From Paroceanicella profunda (lineage in GTDB: Bacteria > Pseudomonadota > Alphaproteobacteria > Rhodobacterales > Rhodobacteraceae): DNA of 64,000 nucleotides. The stretch lies in the NCBI RefSeq assembly GCF_005887635.2, contig NZ_CP040818.1, positions 3,130,501 through 3,194,500 of the forward strand, read 5' to 3'. Below are positions 30,820-39,046 of this stretch, piece after piece. A program made the translations under genes and the position numbers. The notes beneath the pieces are model-generated. The model saw only the letters and a program-made list of their open reading frames with translations, did not search any database and was not told the DNA's origin. The first letter of the stretch is position 1. The number at the start of each line of letters is the position of its first letter.

Positions 30820-31611
30820 TCACATGAAGGAGGCGACGACGCCCTCATGTTCGCGGATCTCTTCGCGGATCACCTTGCCGTCGACGATGTGGATGCCGCA
30901 TTCCACCTTCTCGCGGCCCCGCCAGCGGCCGGCACGCGGGTCTTCGCCCGGGGCGACCGGCGTGGTGCAGGGGGCGCAGCCGATGGACGGGAAGTTCTCG
31001 CTCACCATCGGGTGCAGGGGCAACTGGTGTTCCTCCATGTAGGCGCGGATCTGGTGCGCGTCCCACATGGCCAAGGGGTTCACCTTGATGCGCCCGTCGG
31101 CATCGGCGTCGAAGAACTCCAGCTCGGCCCGGCTGGAGGACTGGTAGCGCTTGCGACCGGTGATCCAGGCGGAGAACCCTTCCAGCGCGCGGTTCAGCGG
31201 CAGGGTCTTGCGGATGCCGCAGCAGGCGTCCGGATCTTCCTTGTGCAACTGGCCGTTCGGGTCCGCCACCAGCAGGTCTTCCCGCGAGGGGCGGATCACC
31301 CGCACATCGGTGAGGCCAAGCGTCTCCGCCAGGTCCTGCTGGTAGCTCAGCGTAGCCGGGAACAGCATCCCGGTCTCCAGGAACAGCACCGGCGTGGATT
31401 TGTCGATCTGCGAGACCATGTGCAGCAGCGGCGCGCTCTCGGCCCCGAAGGAGGAGACGAGCGCGATCCGCCCCGGAAAGTCCCGGGTGAGCGCGGTCTT
31501 CAGGATCTGCTGCGGCGTGTTGCCTTCCGCCAGGCGCGAGAGGGCATGCGCCACAGTGGGCGCGGGCAGCGAGACGAGCTTGTCGCCGTTCACGGATCTG
31601 GGATCTGTCAT
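30820..31611 (-). CDS. cysH: Assimilatory adenylyl-sulfate reductase (CysH family)
   Basis: A 263-residue reductase converting activated sulfate to sulfite with thioredoxin or glutaredoxin. The [4Fe-4S] ligands C130-C131 and C212-x-x-C215 and the catalytic Cys238 (ECGIH) are present. The CC…CxxC pattern is the mark of enzymes that use APS instead of PAPS. The ATG at 31611 overlaps the stop of the preceding DUF934 gene (TGATG). Last gene of DUF2849–cysI–DUF934–cysH; the sulfite it makes is the substrate of CysI. Confidence 0.94.
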   Translation of the reverse strand: MTDPRSVNGDKLVSLPAPTVAHALSRLAEGNTPQQILKTALTRDFPGRIALVSSFGAESAPLLHMVSQIDKSTPVLFLETGMLFPATLSYQQDLAETLGLTDVRVIRPSREDLLVADPNGQLHKEDPDACCGIRKTLPLNRALEGFSAWITGRKRYQSSSRAELEFFDADADGRIKVNPLAMWDAHQIRAYMEEHQLPLHPMVSENFPSIGCAPCTTPVAPGEDPRAGRWRGREKVECGIHIVDGKVIREEIREHEGVVASFM

Positions 31612-32105
31612 CACACGTCCCGCGCCGCCCGGCGCGCCTCCAGGATGTTGGACCGACCGGCATAGCCGCGCTGATAGGACAGCGTGACCTCGTCGGCCGC
31701 GCGCGCCCACTGCTCCTGCGGCTGGCGGGCTGCCAGCGCGTCCGGCACCTCCACCTCGTCGAACCCGCATTCGAGCAGGTAGCGGAACTGGTCGGCGATC
31801 ACCGGCCCCGCGGCGCGCAGGCGCCCCGTGTAGCCGAGCGCGCGCAGGCGCCGGGCGATGGAGAAGCCACGACCGTCGGTAAAGGCCGGAAAGGCAACGG
31901 AAATCAGCGACACCCGTTCGAACATGGGAACCACCGCTTCCGGGTCCACATCATTGCTGACGTGGATGCCGATCAGTGCCGGGTCATTGCCGGCCACATC
32001 GCCGGGGAACGGATAGATCGCCGGGCCGGCGGGCGCGTCGGCGCCCTCGTCCAGACGGGTCCAGGCATCCTCCAGGATGCCGTTGATGTCACGCAGCGTC
32101 GGCAT
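31611..32105 (-). CDS. DUF934 protein of the sulfite-reduction operon
   Basis: A 164-residue protein of the DUF934 family, typically encoded with cysI and cysH in Proteobacteria. Recognisable text is PGDVAGNDPALIGIHVSNDVDP, ISVAFPAFTDGRGFSIARRLRALGYTGRLRAAGPVIADQFRYLLECGFDEVEV. No cofactor motif is seen. Its start overlaps the cysI 3' end by 17 bases, and its stop overlaps the cysH start. A supporting role in sulfite reduction is inferred from conserved linkage only. Confidence 0.88.
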   Translation of the reverse strand: MPTLRDINGILEDAWTRLDEGADAPAGPAIYPFPGDVAGNDPALIGIHVSNDVDPEAVVPMFERVSLISVAFPAFTDGRGFSIARRLRALGYTGRLRAAGPVIADQFRYLLECGFDEVEVPDALAARQPQEQWARAADEVTLSYQRGYAGRSNILEARRAARDV

Positions 32106-33747
32106 AAAGTGCCTCCTTGAACGGGGCCATTCCGACCCGTCTGTAGGTCTGCAGGAACGTCTCGCGCGGCTCGCGCAGCCCGAGATAGGTCTCCACCAGC
32201 GTCTCGATCACGCCGGGCACCTGGTCATAGGCGAAACCGGGGCCGGTGCGGTCTCCGAGGCTGGCATCGTTGGCGGGGTCGCCGCCAAGGGTGATCTGGT
32301 AGCTCTCCACCCCGGCCTTATCGAGGCCCAGGATGCCGATATGGCCCACGTGGTGGTGGCCGCAGGCATTGATGCAGCCGGAGATCTTGATGGCGAGCGG
32401 CCCGATGTCGGCCATGCGGGCCGGGTCGGAAAAGCGCTTCGAGATCTCCTGCGCCACGGGGATGGAGCGGGCGGTGGCCAGCGCGCAGTAGTCGAGCCCG
32501 GGGCAGGCGATGATGTCGGTCACCAGCCCCTTGTTCGGCGCGTCCAGGCCCTGGCTCTTCAGCAGGGTCCAGAGGGCGAAGAGCTCGTCCTTCTTCACGT
32601 TGGGCAGGACCACGTTCTGCTCATGGGTGATGCGCAGCTCGTCCATCGAATACTGCTCGGCGGCCTCGGCCAGCACGCGCAGCTGCTCGGCGGTGGCATC
32701 GCCCGGCGCGCCGCCCACCGGCTTCAGCGACACGGTCACGGCCAGGAACCCGGGCACGCGGTGCGCGAAGCCGTTCTGGTCCACCCAGTGCGCGAAGTCC
32801 GGATGCGCCTTGCGGGCACGCTCGAAGATGGCGCTTTCGTCGGGCAGCTCCGGGTAGGCGGGCGGGGCGAACTGCTCGGCGATGCGGGCGAACTCGGCCA
32901 TGTCGGCGGCGGTGTTCGCGCGGTCGATGCGGGCGAATTCGGCCTCCACATGCTCGCGGTAGGTGTCGATGCCCAGTTCGTGCACCAGGATCTTGATGCG
33001 CGCCTTGTACTTGTTGTCGCGCCGGCCGTGCATGTTGTACACGCGCAGGCAGGCTTCCAGATAGGGCAGCAGCTCGGCGCGCGGCAGGAAGGCGCGCAGC
33101 TCCTTGCCGATCATCGGCGTGCGGCCCAGGCCGCCGCCCACGAGGATGCGGTAGCCGGTCTCGCCCGCGTCGTTCTTCACGATCTCGATGCCGATGTCAT
33201 GCACGCGGATCGCGGCGCGGTCCTGGCTGGCGCCGGTGACGGCAATCTTGAACTTGCGGCCCAGGAAGGTGAATTCCGGGTGCAGCGACGACCACTGGCG
33301 GATCAGCTCGCAGGTCACGCGCGGGTCCTCGATCTCGTCGGTGGCGACACCGGAGAACGGGTCCGAGGTGGTGTTGCGGATGCAGTTGCCCGAGGTCTGG
33401 ATGGCGTGCATGCCCACGTCGGCCAGCGCCTCCAGGATCTCCGGGATGTCCTTGAGCTTGGGCCAGTTGAACTGGATGTTCTGGCGGGTGGTGAAATGGC
33501 CGTAGCCACGGTCCCACTTCTCCGCGATCACGCCGAGCTGGCGCATCTGCCGGCCGTTCATCGTGCCGTAGGGGATGGCGATGCGCAGCATGTAGGCGTG
33601 AAGCTGCAGGTAGAGCCCGTTCATCAGCCGCAGGGGCCGGAACTCCTCCTCCGTCAGGCTGCCGTCGAGCCGGCGCGCGACCTGGTCGCGGAACTGCGCG
33701 ACACGCTCACGAACGAAACGTTCATCGAATTCATCGTAGCTGTACAT
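32089..33747 (-). CDS. cysI: Sulfite/nitrite reductase hemoprotein
   Basis: A 552-residue siroheme-[4Fe-4S] enzyme catalysing six-electron reduction of sulfite to sulfide (or nitrite to ammonia). Two ferredoxin-like half domains are visible (HAYMLRIAIPYGTMNGRQMR and FLAVTVSLKPVGG). The cluster-siroheme ligands are CPGLDYC and GCINACGHHH. The ATG at 33747 is the family start; upstream frame was discarded. Sulfite is favoured by linkage to cysH. No flavoprotein subunit is present, so electrons probably come from ferredoxin or a separate reductase. Confidence 0.93.
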   Translation of the reverse strand: MYSYDEFDERFVRERVAQFRDQVARRLDGSLTEEEFRPLRLMNGLYLQLHAYMLRIAIPYGTMNGRQMRQLGVIAEKWDRGYGHFTTRQNIQFNWPKLKDIPEILEALADVGMHAIQTSGNCIRNTTSDPFSGVATDEIEDPRVTCELIRQWSSLHPEFTFLGRKFKIAVTGASQDRAAIRVHDIGIEIVKNDAGETGYRILVGGGLGRTPMIGKELRAFLPRAELLPYLEACLRVYNMHGRRDNKYKARIKILVHELGIDTYREHVEAEFARIDRANTAADMAEFARIAEQFAPPAYPELPDESAIFERARKAHPDFAHWVDQNGFAHRVPGFLAVTVSLKPVGGAPGDATAEQLRVLAEAAEQYSMDELRITHEQNVVLPNVKKDELFALWTLLKSQGLDAPNKGLVTDIIACPGLDYCALATARSIPVAQEISKRFSDPARMADIGPLAIKISGCINACGHHHVGHIGILGLDKAGVESYQITLGGDPANDASLGDRTGPGFAYDQVPGVIETLVETYLGLREPRETFLQTYRRVGMAPFKEALYADAA

Positions 33748-33755
33748 GGCTGGCC

Positions 33756-34070
33756 TCAGGCGGCTTCGCTGACTTTTGACGTCGGCAGGTAATCGAAAGT
33801 GGGGCGGCGTTCGGCGCGGATCTGCTCGCGACGCAGGGTGGGGAAGGGCGCGCCGTCGCGCATTTCCACTTCCACGCGCACGATCCCCACGGTACAGGCT
33901 GCATGTTCGGGCGTGTTCAGCGCCGCTTCCGCGGCCTCCGCGGCTTCGGGCGTCTCGAAGACGGCCGCCTCGGCGACGTCCCGGCTCCAGACGGTGCCGG
34001 TCCACCACACGACATCGCCCTCCACGAGGTCGTTCGCGGTGAGGACTACGGGGCGGAACGCACGGGCCAT
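33756..34070 (-). CDS. DUF2849 protein heading the cys operon
   Basis: A 104-residue protein (MARAFRPVVLTANDLVEGDVVWW start) of the alphaproteobacterial DUF2849 family, nearly always next to cysI. The middle is Ala/Glu-rich ([20 protein letters not shown]). The fold is unknown. It lies 8 bases upstream of cysI and is first in this operon. In relatives a siroheme-forming methyltransferase gene often precedes it; here the upstream neighbour is the divergent folP instead. Confidence 0.88.
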   Translation of the reverse strand: MARAFRPVVLTANDLVEGDVVWWTGTVWSRDVAEAAVFETPEAAEAAEAALNTPEHAACTVGIVRVEVEMRDGAPFPTLRREQIRAERRPTFDYLPTSKVSEAA

Positions 34071-34276
34071 GGCGGGACTCCTGCCTGTCGGTGCGCGGAT
34101 TTCTCCCGCACCTTGGGTGACTGATTGCACCGCAATATGGAGCAAGGGCGCGTGGATTACAATAATTCACATCCCTAAAATCGCTCACGAAAGATTACAC
34201 CTAAGTGGCTGTGAAATAGGGTGCAACGTTAATTGGATTGCAGCCCGGCCCGCGCTTCTTTACCAGCCTCAGCATC
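34071..34276. promoter_or_regulatory. Divergent promoter region cys operon / folP
   Basis: The most AT-rich stretch in this part of the window (34120-34240). It contains the dyad ATTGC-ACC-GCAAT (34124-34136), 54 bases upstream of the DUF2849 start, which could be an operator of the cys operon. No regulator family can be assigned from the site alone. Confidence 0.45.
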
Positions 34277-35281
34277 ATGCAGGACATCAGACCTCTTCCG
34301 CGCCCGCTTGTCTGCGACCCCGCGACGCCCGGTGCGCTGCCGCTGGCGGGGGGCCCGCTGCGCTTCGCGCTGGTGGAGACGGCCGGGGCGGTGGCGCCGG
34401 CCGACACGCTGGCCCCGGGCCTGCTTGCCGCGCTCACCGCGCCGCGGCCGGCGCTCTGCGGCCTCGATCTCGCCAGCCCCCGGGTGATGGGCATCCTCAA
34501 CGTGACGCCGGACAGTTTCTCCGACGGCGGGCGGAACTTCGGTGTCGCCCGCGCCCTTGCGCGGGCGCGGGACATGGTTGCCGCGGGGGTCGACATCATC
34601 GACATCGGCGGCGAATCCACCCGCCCCGGCTCCGCGACCGTGCCGGACGCGGAGGAGATCGCCCGCGTCGTGCCCGCCATCGAGGCGATCCGCGCCGCCG
34701 GCATTGCCACGCCGATCTCGGTGGACACCCGCAAGCCCGCGGTGTTCCGCGCCGCCCATGCCGCGGGCGGCGACCTGTGGAACGACGTGACCGCGCTCAC
34801 CCACGCCCCCGACAGTCTGGCGCTGGCCGCCGAGTGCGACGCCCCCGTGTGCCTGATGCATTCTCGCGGCACGCCGGAGACGATGACCGGCCTCACCGAC
34901 TATGCCGACGTGCTCGGGGAAGTGGTGGACTGGCTCGGCGCGCGCGCCGAGGCCTGTATCGCCGCCGGCATCCGCCCCGGGCACATCCTGCTCGACCCGG
35001 GCATCGGCTTCGCCAAGACCGCCGCGCAGAACCTCGCGCTCATCCGCGGCCTCGCGGCCTTCCACGCCCTGGGCTATCCGCTGCTGCTGGGCGTGTCGCG
35101 CAAGCGCTTCATCGGCACCATCGGCGGGGCAGAGGCGGCGGCGGACCGCTTTCCCGGCTCCATCGCCGCCGGGCTTGCCGGGCTCGCGCAGGGCGCCCAG
35201 GTCCTGCGCGTGCATGACGTGGAAGACACCATCCAGGCCGTCCGCCTCTGGCGCGCCACCACCACCGGAGAGACATCATGA
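34277..35281 (+). CDS. folP: Dihydropteroate synthase
   Basis: A TIM-barrel enzyme of 334 residues joining p-aminobenzoate to the hydroxymethyl pterin diphosphate; the target of sulfonamides. Motifs: [51 protein letters not shown], and [10 protein letters not shown] roughly 70-residue N-terminal extension precedes the barrel, as in several Rhodobacterales. The ATG at 34277 was chosen over an upstream TTG at 34238; neither has a strong ribosome site. It overlaps glmM by 4 bases (ATGA). Confidence 0.94.
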   Translation: MQDIRPLPRPLVCDPATPGALPLAGGPLRFALVETAGAVAPADTLAPGLLAALTAPRPALCGLDLASPRVMGILNVTPDSFSDGGRNFGVARALARARDMVAAGVDIIDIGGESTRPGSATVPDAEEIARVVPAIEAIRAAGIATPISVDTRKPAVFRAAHAAGGDLWNDVTALTHAPDSLALAAECDAPVCLMHSRGTPETMTGLTDYADVLGEVVDWLGARAEACIAAGIRPGHILLDPGIGFAKTAAQNLALIRGLAAFHALGYPLLLGVSRKRFIGTIGGAEAAADRFPGSIAAGLAGLAQGAQVLRVHDVEDTIQAVRLWRATTTGETS

Positions 35282-36618
35282 CCCGCAAGCTGTTCGGAAC
35301 CGACGGGGTGCGCGGCCGCGCCAACTCCGGCGCGATGACCGCCGAGATGGCGATGCGGCTGGGCATGGCCGCCGGGCGCTACTTCCGCAACGGCCATCAG
35401 GAGCACCGGGTGATCATCGGCAAGGACACCCGTCGCTCCGGCTACATGCTGGAGACGGCGATGACCGCCGGCTTCACCTCGGTGGGCATGAACGTCTTCC
35501 TGCTCGGGCCGATGCCGACACCGGCTGTGGCGATGCTCACCCGGTCGCTGCGCGCGGACCTCGGGGTGATGATCTCCGCCTCGCACAACCCGTTCGAGGA
35601 CAACGGCATCAAGTTCTTCGGCCCCGACGGCTACAAGCTCTCGGACGCCGCGGAGGCCGAGATCGAGGGCTATCTCGCCGAGGCGCCGGACCTGTCGGAG
35701 CCCTCCGGCATCGGCCGGGCGAAGCGCATCGACGTGGCCTACGGCCGCTACACCGAGTTCGCGAAGACCACTTTCCCGCGCGGCTTGCGGCTGGACGGGC
35801 TGAAGATCGTGCTCGATTGCGCGCATGGCGCGGCCTACCGCACGGCGCCCGAGGTGCTGTGGGAGCTGGGCGCGGAGGTGATCACGCTGGGCACCGCGCC
35901 CGACGGGTTCAACATCAATGCCGGCGTGGGCTCCACCCACCCGGAGGCCGCGCAGGCCCTTGTGCTGGAAACCGGCGCGGACATCGGCATCGCGCTCGAC
36001 GGGGACGCGGACCGCGTGCATGTGATCGACGAGACCGGGCGCATCATCGACGGCGACCAGATCATGGGGCTCATCGCCTCCCGCTGGGCCGGGGAGGGCC
36101 GGCTGCGCGGCGGCGCGCTGGTGGCCACCGTGATGTCGAACCTCGGGCTGGAGCGGTTCCTTGCCGGGCGCGGCATCGGGCTGCGCCGCACGCGGGTGGG
36201 AGACCGCTACGTGGTCGAGGACATGCGCCAGTCCGGCTGCAACCTCGGCGGCGAACAATCCGGCCACATCGTGATGTCGGACTACACCACCACCGGCGAC
36301 GGGCTGATCGCGGCGCTGCAGATCCTCGCCACGCTGGTGGAGACGGTGAAGCCGCTTTCCGAGATCGGCCAGGTGTTCACCCCCGTGCCGCAGCTCCTGA
36401 AGAACATGCGCTACACCGAAGGCACCGAGCCGCTGGAGACGGACCGGGTGAAGGCCGCCATCGCCGCCGGAGAGGTCCGGCTCGGCAGCACCGGGCGCCT
36501 GGTGATCCGCCGGTCGGGCACCGAGCCGCTGGTTCGCGTGATGGGCGAGGCGGAAGATCCCGTGCTGCTGGAAGACGTGGTCGACAGCATCTGCGACGCG
36601 GTGGCCCGCGCGGTCTGA
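35278..36618 (+). CDS. glmM: Phosphoglucosamine mutase
   Basis: A 446-residue alpha-D-phosphohexomutase interconverting glucosamine-6-phosphate and glucosamine-1-phosphate for peptidoglycan precursors. The catalytic phosphoserine is Ser102 in [12 protein letters not shown]. The metal-binding loop is [11 protein letters not shown], the sugar-binding loop GGEQSGH, and the phosphate-binding loop [12 protein letters not shown]. The folP–glmM pair with overlapping stop/start is a common bacterial arrangement. Confidence 0.96.
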   Translation: MTRKLFGTDGVRGRANSGAMTAEMAMRLGMAAGRYFRNGHQEHRVIIGKDTRRSGYMLETAMTAGFTSVGMNVFLLGPMPTPAVAMLTRSLRADLGVMISASHNPFEDNGIKFFGPDGYKLSDAAEAEIEGYLAEAPDLSEPSGIGRAKRIDVAYGRYTEFAKTTFPRGLRLDGLKIVLDCAHGAAYRTAPEVLWELGAEVITLGTAPDGFNINAGVGSTHPEAAQALVLETGADIGIALDGDADRVHVIDETGRIIDGDQIMGLIASRWAGEGRLRGGALVATVMSNLGLERFLAGRGIGLRRTRVGDRYVVEDMRQSGCNLGGEQSGHIVMSDYTTTGDGLIAALQILATLVETVKPLSEIGQVFTPVPQLLKNMRYTEGTEPLETDRVKAAIAAGEVRLGSTGRLVIRRSGTEPLVRVMGEAEDPVLLEDVVDSICDAVARAV

Positions 36619-37129
36619 CCCCCGGTGCGGCGGCGCATGGCACCGCCCGGTCGGCCCGCCCGGGCCTCACGCGCGCCGCCTGTCACGTCCGGTCCGCCGG
36701 CCCGGAACTGTGCCGTACCGCCCGTCACGATCTATGCGCCGGATTCGGCGCGTCCGGCCCCGTCCGTCACACCCGTTACACCGGCCTCCGCCTGTGCGGC
36801 ACGGCCCGCCACGATCGATGCGCCGGCCCCGGCCCGTGCCGCACCGTCCTTCGCGCCCGGTGCGCCGGCCCCCGCTCATGCGGCACGGCCCGTCTCGATC
36901 GGTGCGCCAGCCCCGGCCTGTCGCGCACCGCTGGTCGAACATGGCCGGACCGGGATGGTGAGACCGGCACCATCACACTGGCAGGACCGCGCGCGTGGAC
37001 GCCCGGCCTCCCGGCGTCCGCGTCACGTGGCAGGCCCCGGGCCCCGGCCGGGCGCACCGCCCTGCCTGTGAGCGCCCGTCGGCGATGCCGTGGAGGAGCT
37101 GTCGGCGCGGTCGGGACCGGCCCCGAAGG
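36619..37129. other. Gene-free spacer with a 42-bp minisatellite
   Basis: Between glmM and the convergent MocR gene. The first half holds the 42-bp array described separately; the rest (36922-37129) is GC-rich with no recognisable signal. The array period is a multiple of three, so a frame at 36625-37071 could encode a 14-residue repeat, but it lacks a convincing ribosome site or domain. Confidence 0.6.
36670..36921. repeat. Six degenerate 42-bp tandem repeats
   Basis: Units start at 36670, 36712, 36754, 36796, 36838 and 36880, each exactly 42 bp. The shared frame is GC-GCAC-GCCCGTC, then A-CGAT-G, then TGCGCCGGCCCCGGC with variation. Units 3 and 5 are the most alike. The constant length with strong substitution load suggests an old array. 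Confidence 0.85.
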
Positions 37130-38527
37130 TCAGGCGATGAGATCGGGCGGCGGCTCCCGCAGCAATGCGGCCACCCGGCCGAGCGCGTGTTCCAGCCGGC
37201 GCCGGTTCGGCGGGCCGGAGAGCGCGATGCGGATCGCGGCCGGGGCCTTTTCATCCGAGCTCGCGAACACGTCGGAGCCCGCCACCAGCACCCCGTTGCG
37301 CTCGCACGAGGTCACGAAGGCGGTCACCCGCCAGGACATCGGCAGCGGCACCCAGATGAAATTCAGCCCCTTGCGGGAGCGGAAATCCAGCCCCTGCAGC
37401 TTCTCCGCCGCAATGTTGCGCCGGGCATCGAGCTCCGCCCAGACCTGTTCGCGGATGCGGTCGGCCTCTCCGGAGGTGATGAGGTTCTCCACCAGCCCCG
37501 CCAGCAGCAGCGAGGTGGACAGCCCGATGCCGCGCAGCGCGCGCGGCGCGTGCTGGCCCCGGCCCGGCGGGCAGCACAGGAAGCCGACGCGCAGCCCGGC
37601 GGCCACGCATTTCGACAGCGAGGTCGTCACCCAGGCCCGCTCCGGGCAGAGCTGGTCGAAGCCGGGCAGGCGGCCGGGCACCGAGATGCCGTAGACATCG
37701 TCCTCGATGATCTGGATGTCGTGCCGGCGGGCGATTTCCACGATCGCCTCGCGCCGGTGCATGGGCGTGTGCACGGTGGTGGGGTTGTGCACATTGGTCG
37801 AGAGCAGGATCGCCTGCACCGGCAGGCGGGCGCAGGCCTCCTCCAGCGCCTCCGGGATCAGCCCCTCGCCGTCACTGGGCACGGCCACGGGGCGGGCGCG
37901 GCAGCCGCGGATGGCGCGGCGGAAGCCGGGGTAGGTGAGCTGTTCGGTGAGCACCACCGGCTCGCGCCCGCCCAGGATCATCTGCAGCGCGCCGAAGATG
38001 CCGTTCTGCGCGCCCTCGGTCAGCACGAGATTCTCCACCGAGCAGCGGATACCCTGGGCGGAGAGCCAGGCCTGCGCGGCCACCTTGCAGGGCATCAGGT
38101 CCGTCGGCTCGGCGGCGTAGCGGGTGAAGGACAGGCCGGAGGTGGCGATCTGCGCCGCGCGTTCGCCGATCACCGCGCTCTGGCCCACCTCCACCGCGCG
38201 GCTGGCCAGCAGGTCGTACATGCCCGGCGCTTCCGGCTCCGGCATGATGAGGATGCTCGAGTCGGCCTCCTCGTGCCGGGTGCCGCGCACGAAGGTGCCA
38301 CGGCCCACCGTGGCCTCCAGCAGCCCGGCATCGGTGGCGATCTGGTAGGCGCGCGCCACCGTGCCGGGCGTCACGTTCAGCCGCCAGGCGAGATCGCGCA
38401 CCGGGGGCAGGCGGGTGCCCGGTTCCAGCGTGCCCTCGCGCACGTCATGACGCAGCGCGTCGGCGAGGGCGCGATACTTCGGCCCCTCGGCGCCCGCGAT
38501 GTCCGGCAGCCATTTTGTATCCGTCAC
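37130..38527 (-). CDS. MocR-type regulator (GntR DNA-binding + aminotransferase-like domain)
   Basis: A 465-residue PLP-dependent transcription factor. Residues 1-80 form a GntR winged helix (KYRALADALRHDVREGTLEPGTRLPPVRDLAWRLNV). Residues 110-460 are a fold-type I aminotransferase domain with NVHNPTTVHT, EDDVYG, and the PLP-lysine motif SLSKCVAAGLRVGF. The start is GTG at 38527. It is divergent from a DUF1127 gene, with a direct-repeat operator between them. MocR proteins usually control vitamin B6, amine or amino-acid genes near by; here the only divergent partner is the small DUF1127 protein. Confidence 0.9.
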   Translation of the reverse strand: MTDTKWLPDIAGAEGPKYRALADALRHDVREGTLEPGTRLPPVRDLAWRLNVTPGTVARAYQIATDAGLLEATVGRGTFVRGTRHEEADSSILIMPEPEAPGMYDLLASRAVEVGQSAVIGERAAQIATSGLSFTRYAAEPTDLMPCKVAAQAWLSAQGIRCSVENLVLTEGAQNGIFGALQMILGGREPVVLTEQLTYPGFRRAIRGCRARPVAVPSDGEGLIPEALEEACARLPVQAILLSTNVHNPTTVHTPMHRREAIVEIARRHDIQIIEDDVYGISVPGRLPGFDQLCPERAWVTTSLSKCVAAGLRVGFLCCPPGRGQHAPRALRGIGLSTSLLLAGLVENLITSGEADRIREQVWAELDARRNIAAEKLQGLDFRSRKGLNFIWVPLPMSWRVTAFVTSCERNGVLVAGSDVFASSDEKAPAAIRIALSGPPNRRRLEHALGRVAALLREPPPDLIA

Positions 38528-38556
38528 AATATACCTCTGGCGAGCTGTCGATGCGG

Positions 38557-38608
38557 TATTGTATCAATCATTATCCCATGAACGGGACCAGATTGCAATA
38601 TTGTACCA
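38557..38608. promoter_or_regulatory. Direct-repeat operator candidate for the MocR regulator
   Basis: TATTGTATCA (38557-38566) and TATTGTACCA (38599-38608) are near-identical direct repeats 42 bases apart, four helical turns, in an AT-rich divergent promoter. A third TATTGT lies on the other strand at the MocR start (38531-38526). Paired direct repeats are typical of MocR operators. The second copy also sits 19 bases before the DUF1127 start. Confidence 0.6.
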
Positions 38609-38626
38609 TCACAAAAGGAGGCAGCC

Positions 38627-38854
38627 ATGCCTGTGAAATCCTCCGAACTCCTCGCGCTCGACCTGGGCGCGCAGAACCGTCTGCCGGTGCTGGCGGATGT
38701 GCTGGTACGATTTGCCCGACTCACCGTGGTCTGGACCCATCGCGCGCGCACCCGCCGCAGCCTGGCGCAGATGGACGAGACCCGGCTCGCCGACATCGGC
38801 ATCACCCGGGAAATGGCGCTGATCGAGGCGGCGAAGCCGTTCTGGCGCGCCTGA
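38627..38854 (+). CDS. DUF1127 small basic protein
   Basis: A 75-residue protein with an Arg-rich helix (VVWTHRARTRRSLAQMDETRLADIGITREMALIEAAKPFWRA), which is the DUF1127 pattern. An AAAGGAGG ribosome site precedes the ATG. Some Rhodobacter DUF1127 proteins bind RNA and affect sRNA maturation and stress responses. Divergent from the MocR gene and probably under its control. A long inverted repeat follows 20 bases downstream. Confidence 0.9.
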   Translation: MPVKSSELLALDLGAQNRLPVLADVLVRFARLTVVWTHRARTRRSLAQMDETRLADIGITREMALIEAAKPFWRA

Positions 38855-38874
38855 ACCGGGCGCCGTGACACCCA

Positions 38875-38912
38875 TCGCGACGCGTGTTTCCGATATGAAA
38901 CCCGCGTCGCGA
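38875..38912. terminator. Long inverted repeat after the DUF1127 gene
   Basis: Sixteen-base arms TCGCGACGCGTGTTTC and GAAACCCGCGTCGCGA pair with one mismatch around a 6-base loop. No T-tract follows. It may end the DUF1127 transcript, form a stable 3' end, or belong to the serC leader. Confidence 0.6.
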
Positions 38913-38954
38913 AATTCCTGCAATGCGTCGCATTTTCCCGGTTGACCGGCGTGG

Positions 38955-38992
38955 GGCCCGGGAGTACCTGCAGTCCCGGGCCGGCTCCCGGG
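38955..38992 (+). promoter_or_regulatory. Structured serC leader with competing hairpins
   Basis: Three copies of CCCGGG (38957, 38975, 38987) can form mutually exclusive hairpins. GGCCCGGGA (38955-38963) pairs with TCCCGGGCC (38974-38982), or the middle copy pairs with the third. A serC RNA motif has been described upstream of serC in Alphaproteobacteria; membership here rests on location and hairpin content only. Confidence 0.4.
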
Positions 38993-39046
38993 TTATGGGT
39001 GAGCGGGGGCAGGCTCAGGAATTTCACCCTGACGACGGAGCCGTCC

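Noticed and set aside
34256..36618. Functional link between folP-glmM and the adjacent cys operon
   Set aside because: The genes are divergent and the pathways unrelated; the shared spacer probably holds independent promoters.
36625..37071. Gene encoding a 14-residue Ala/Pro repeat protein
   Set aside because: The frame follows from the 42-bp array; no ribosome site, no signal peptide, and the part after the array has no coding character. Kept as a repeat only.
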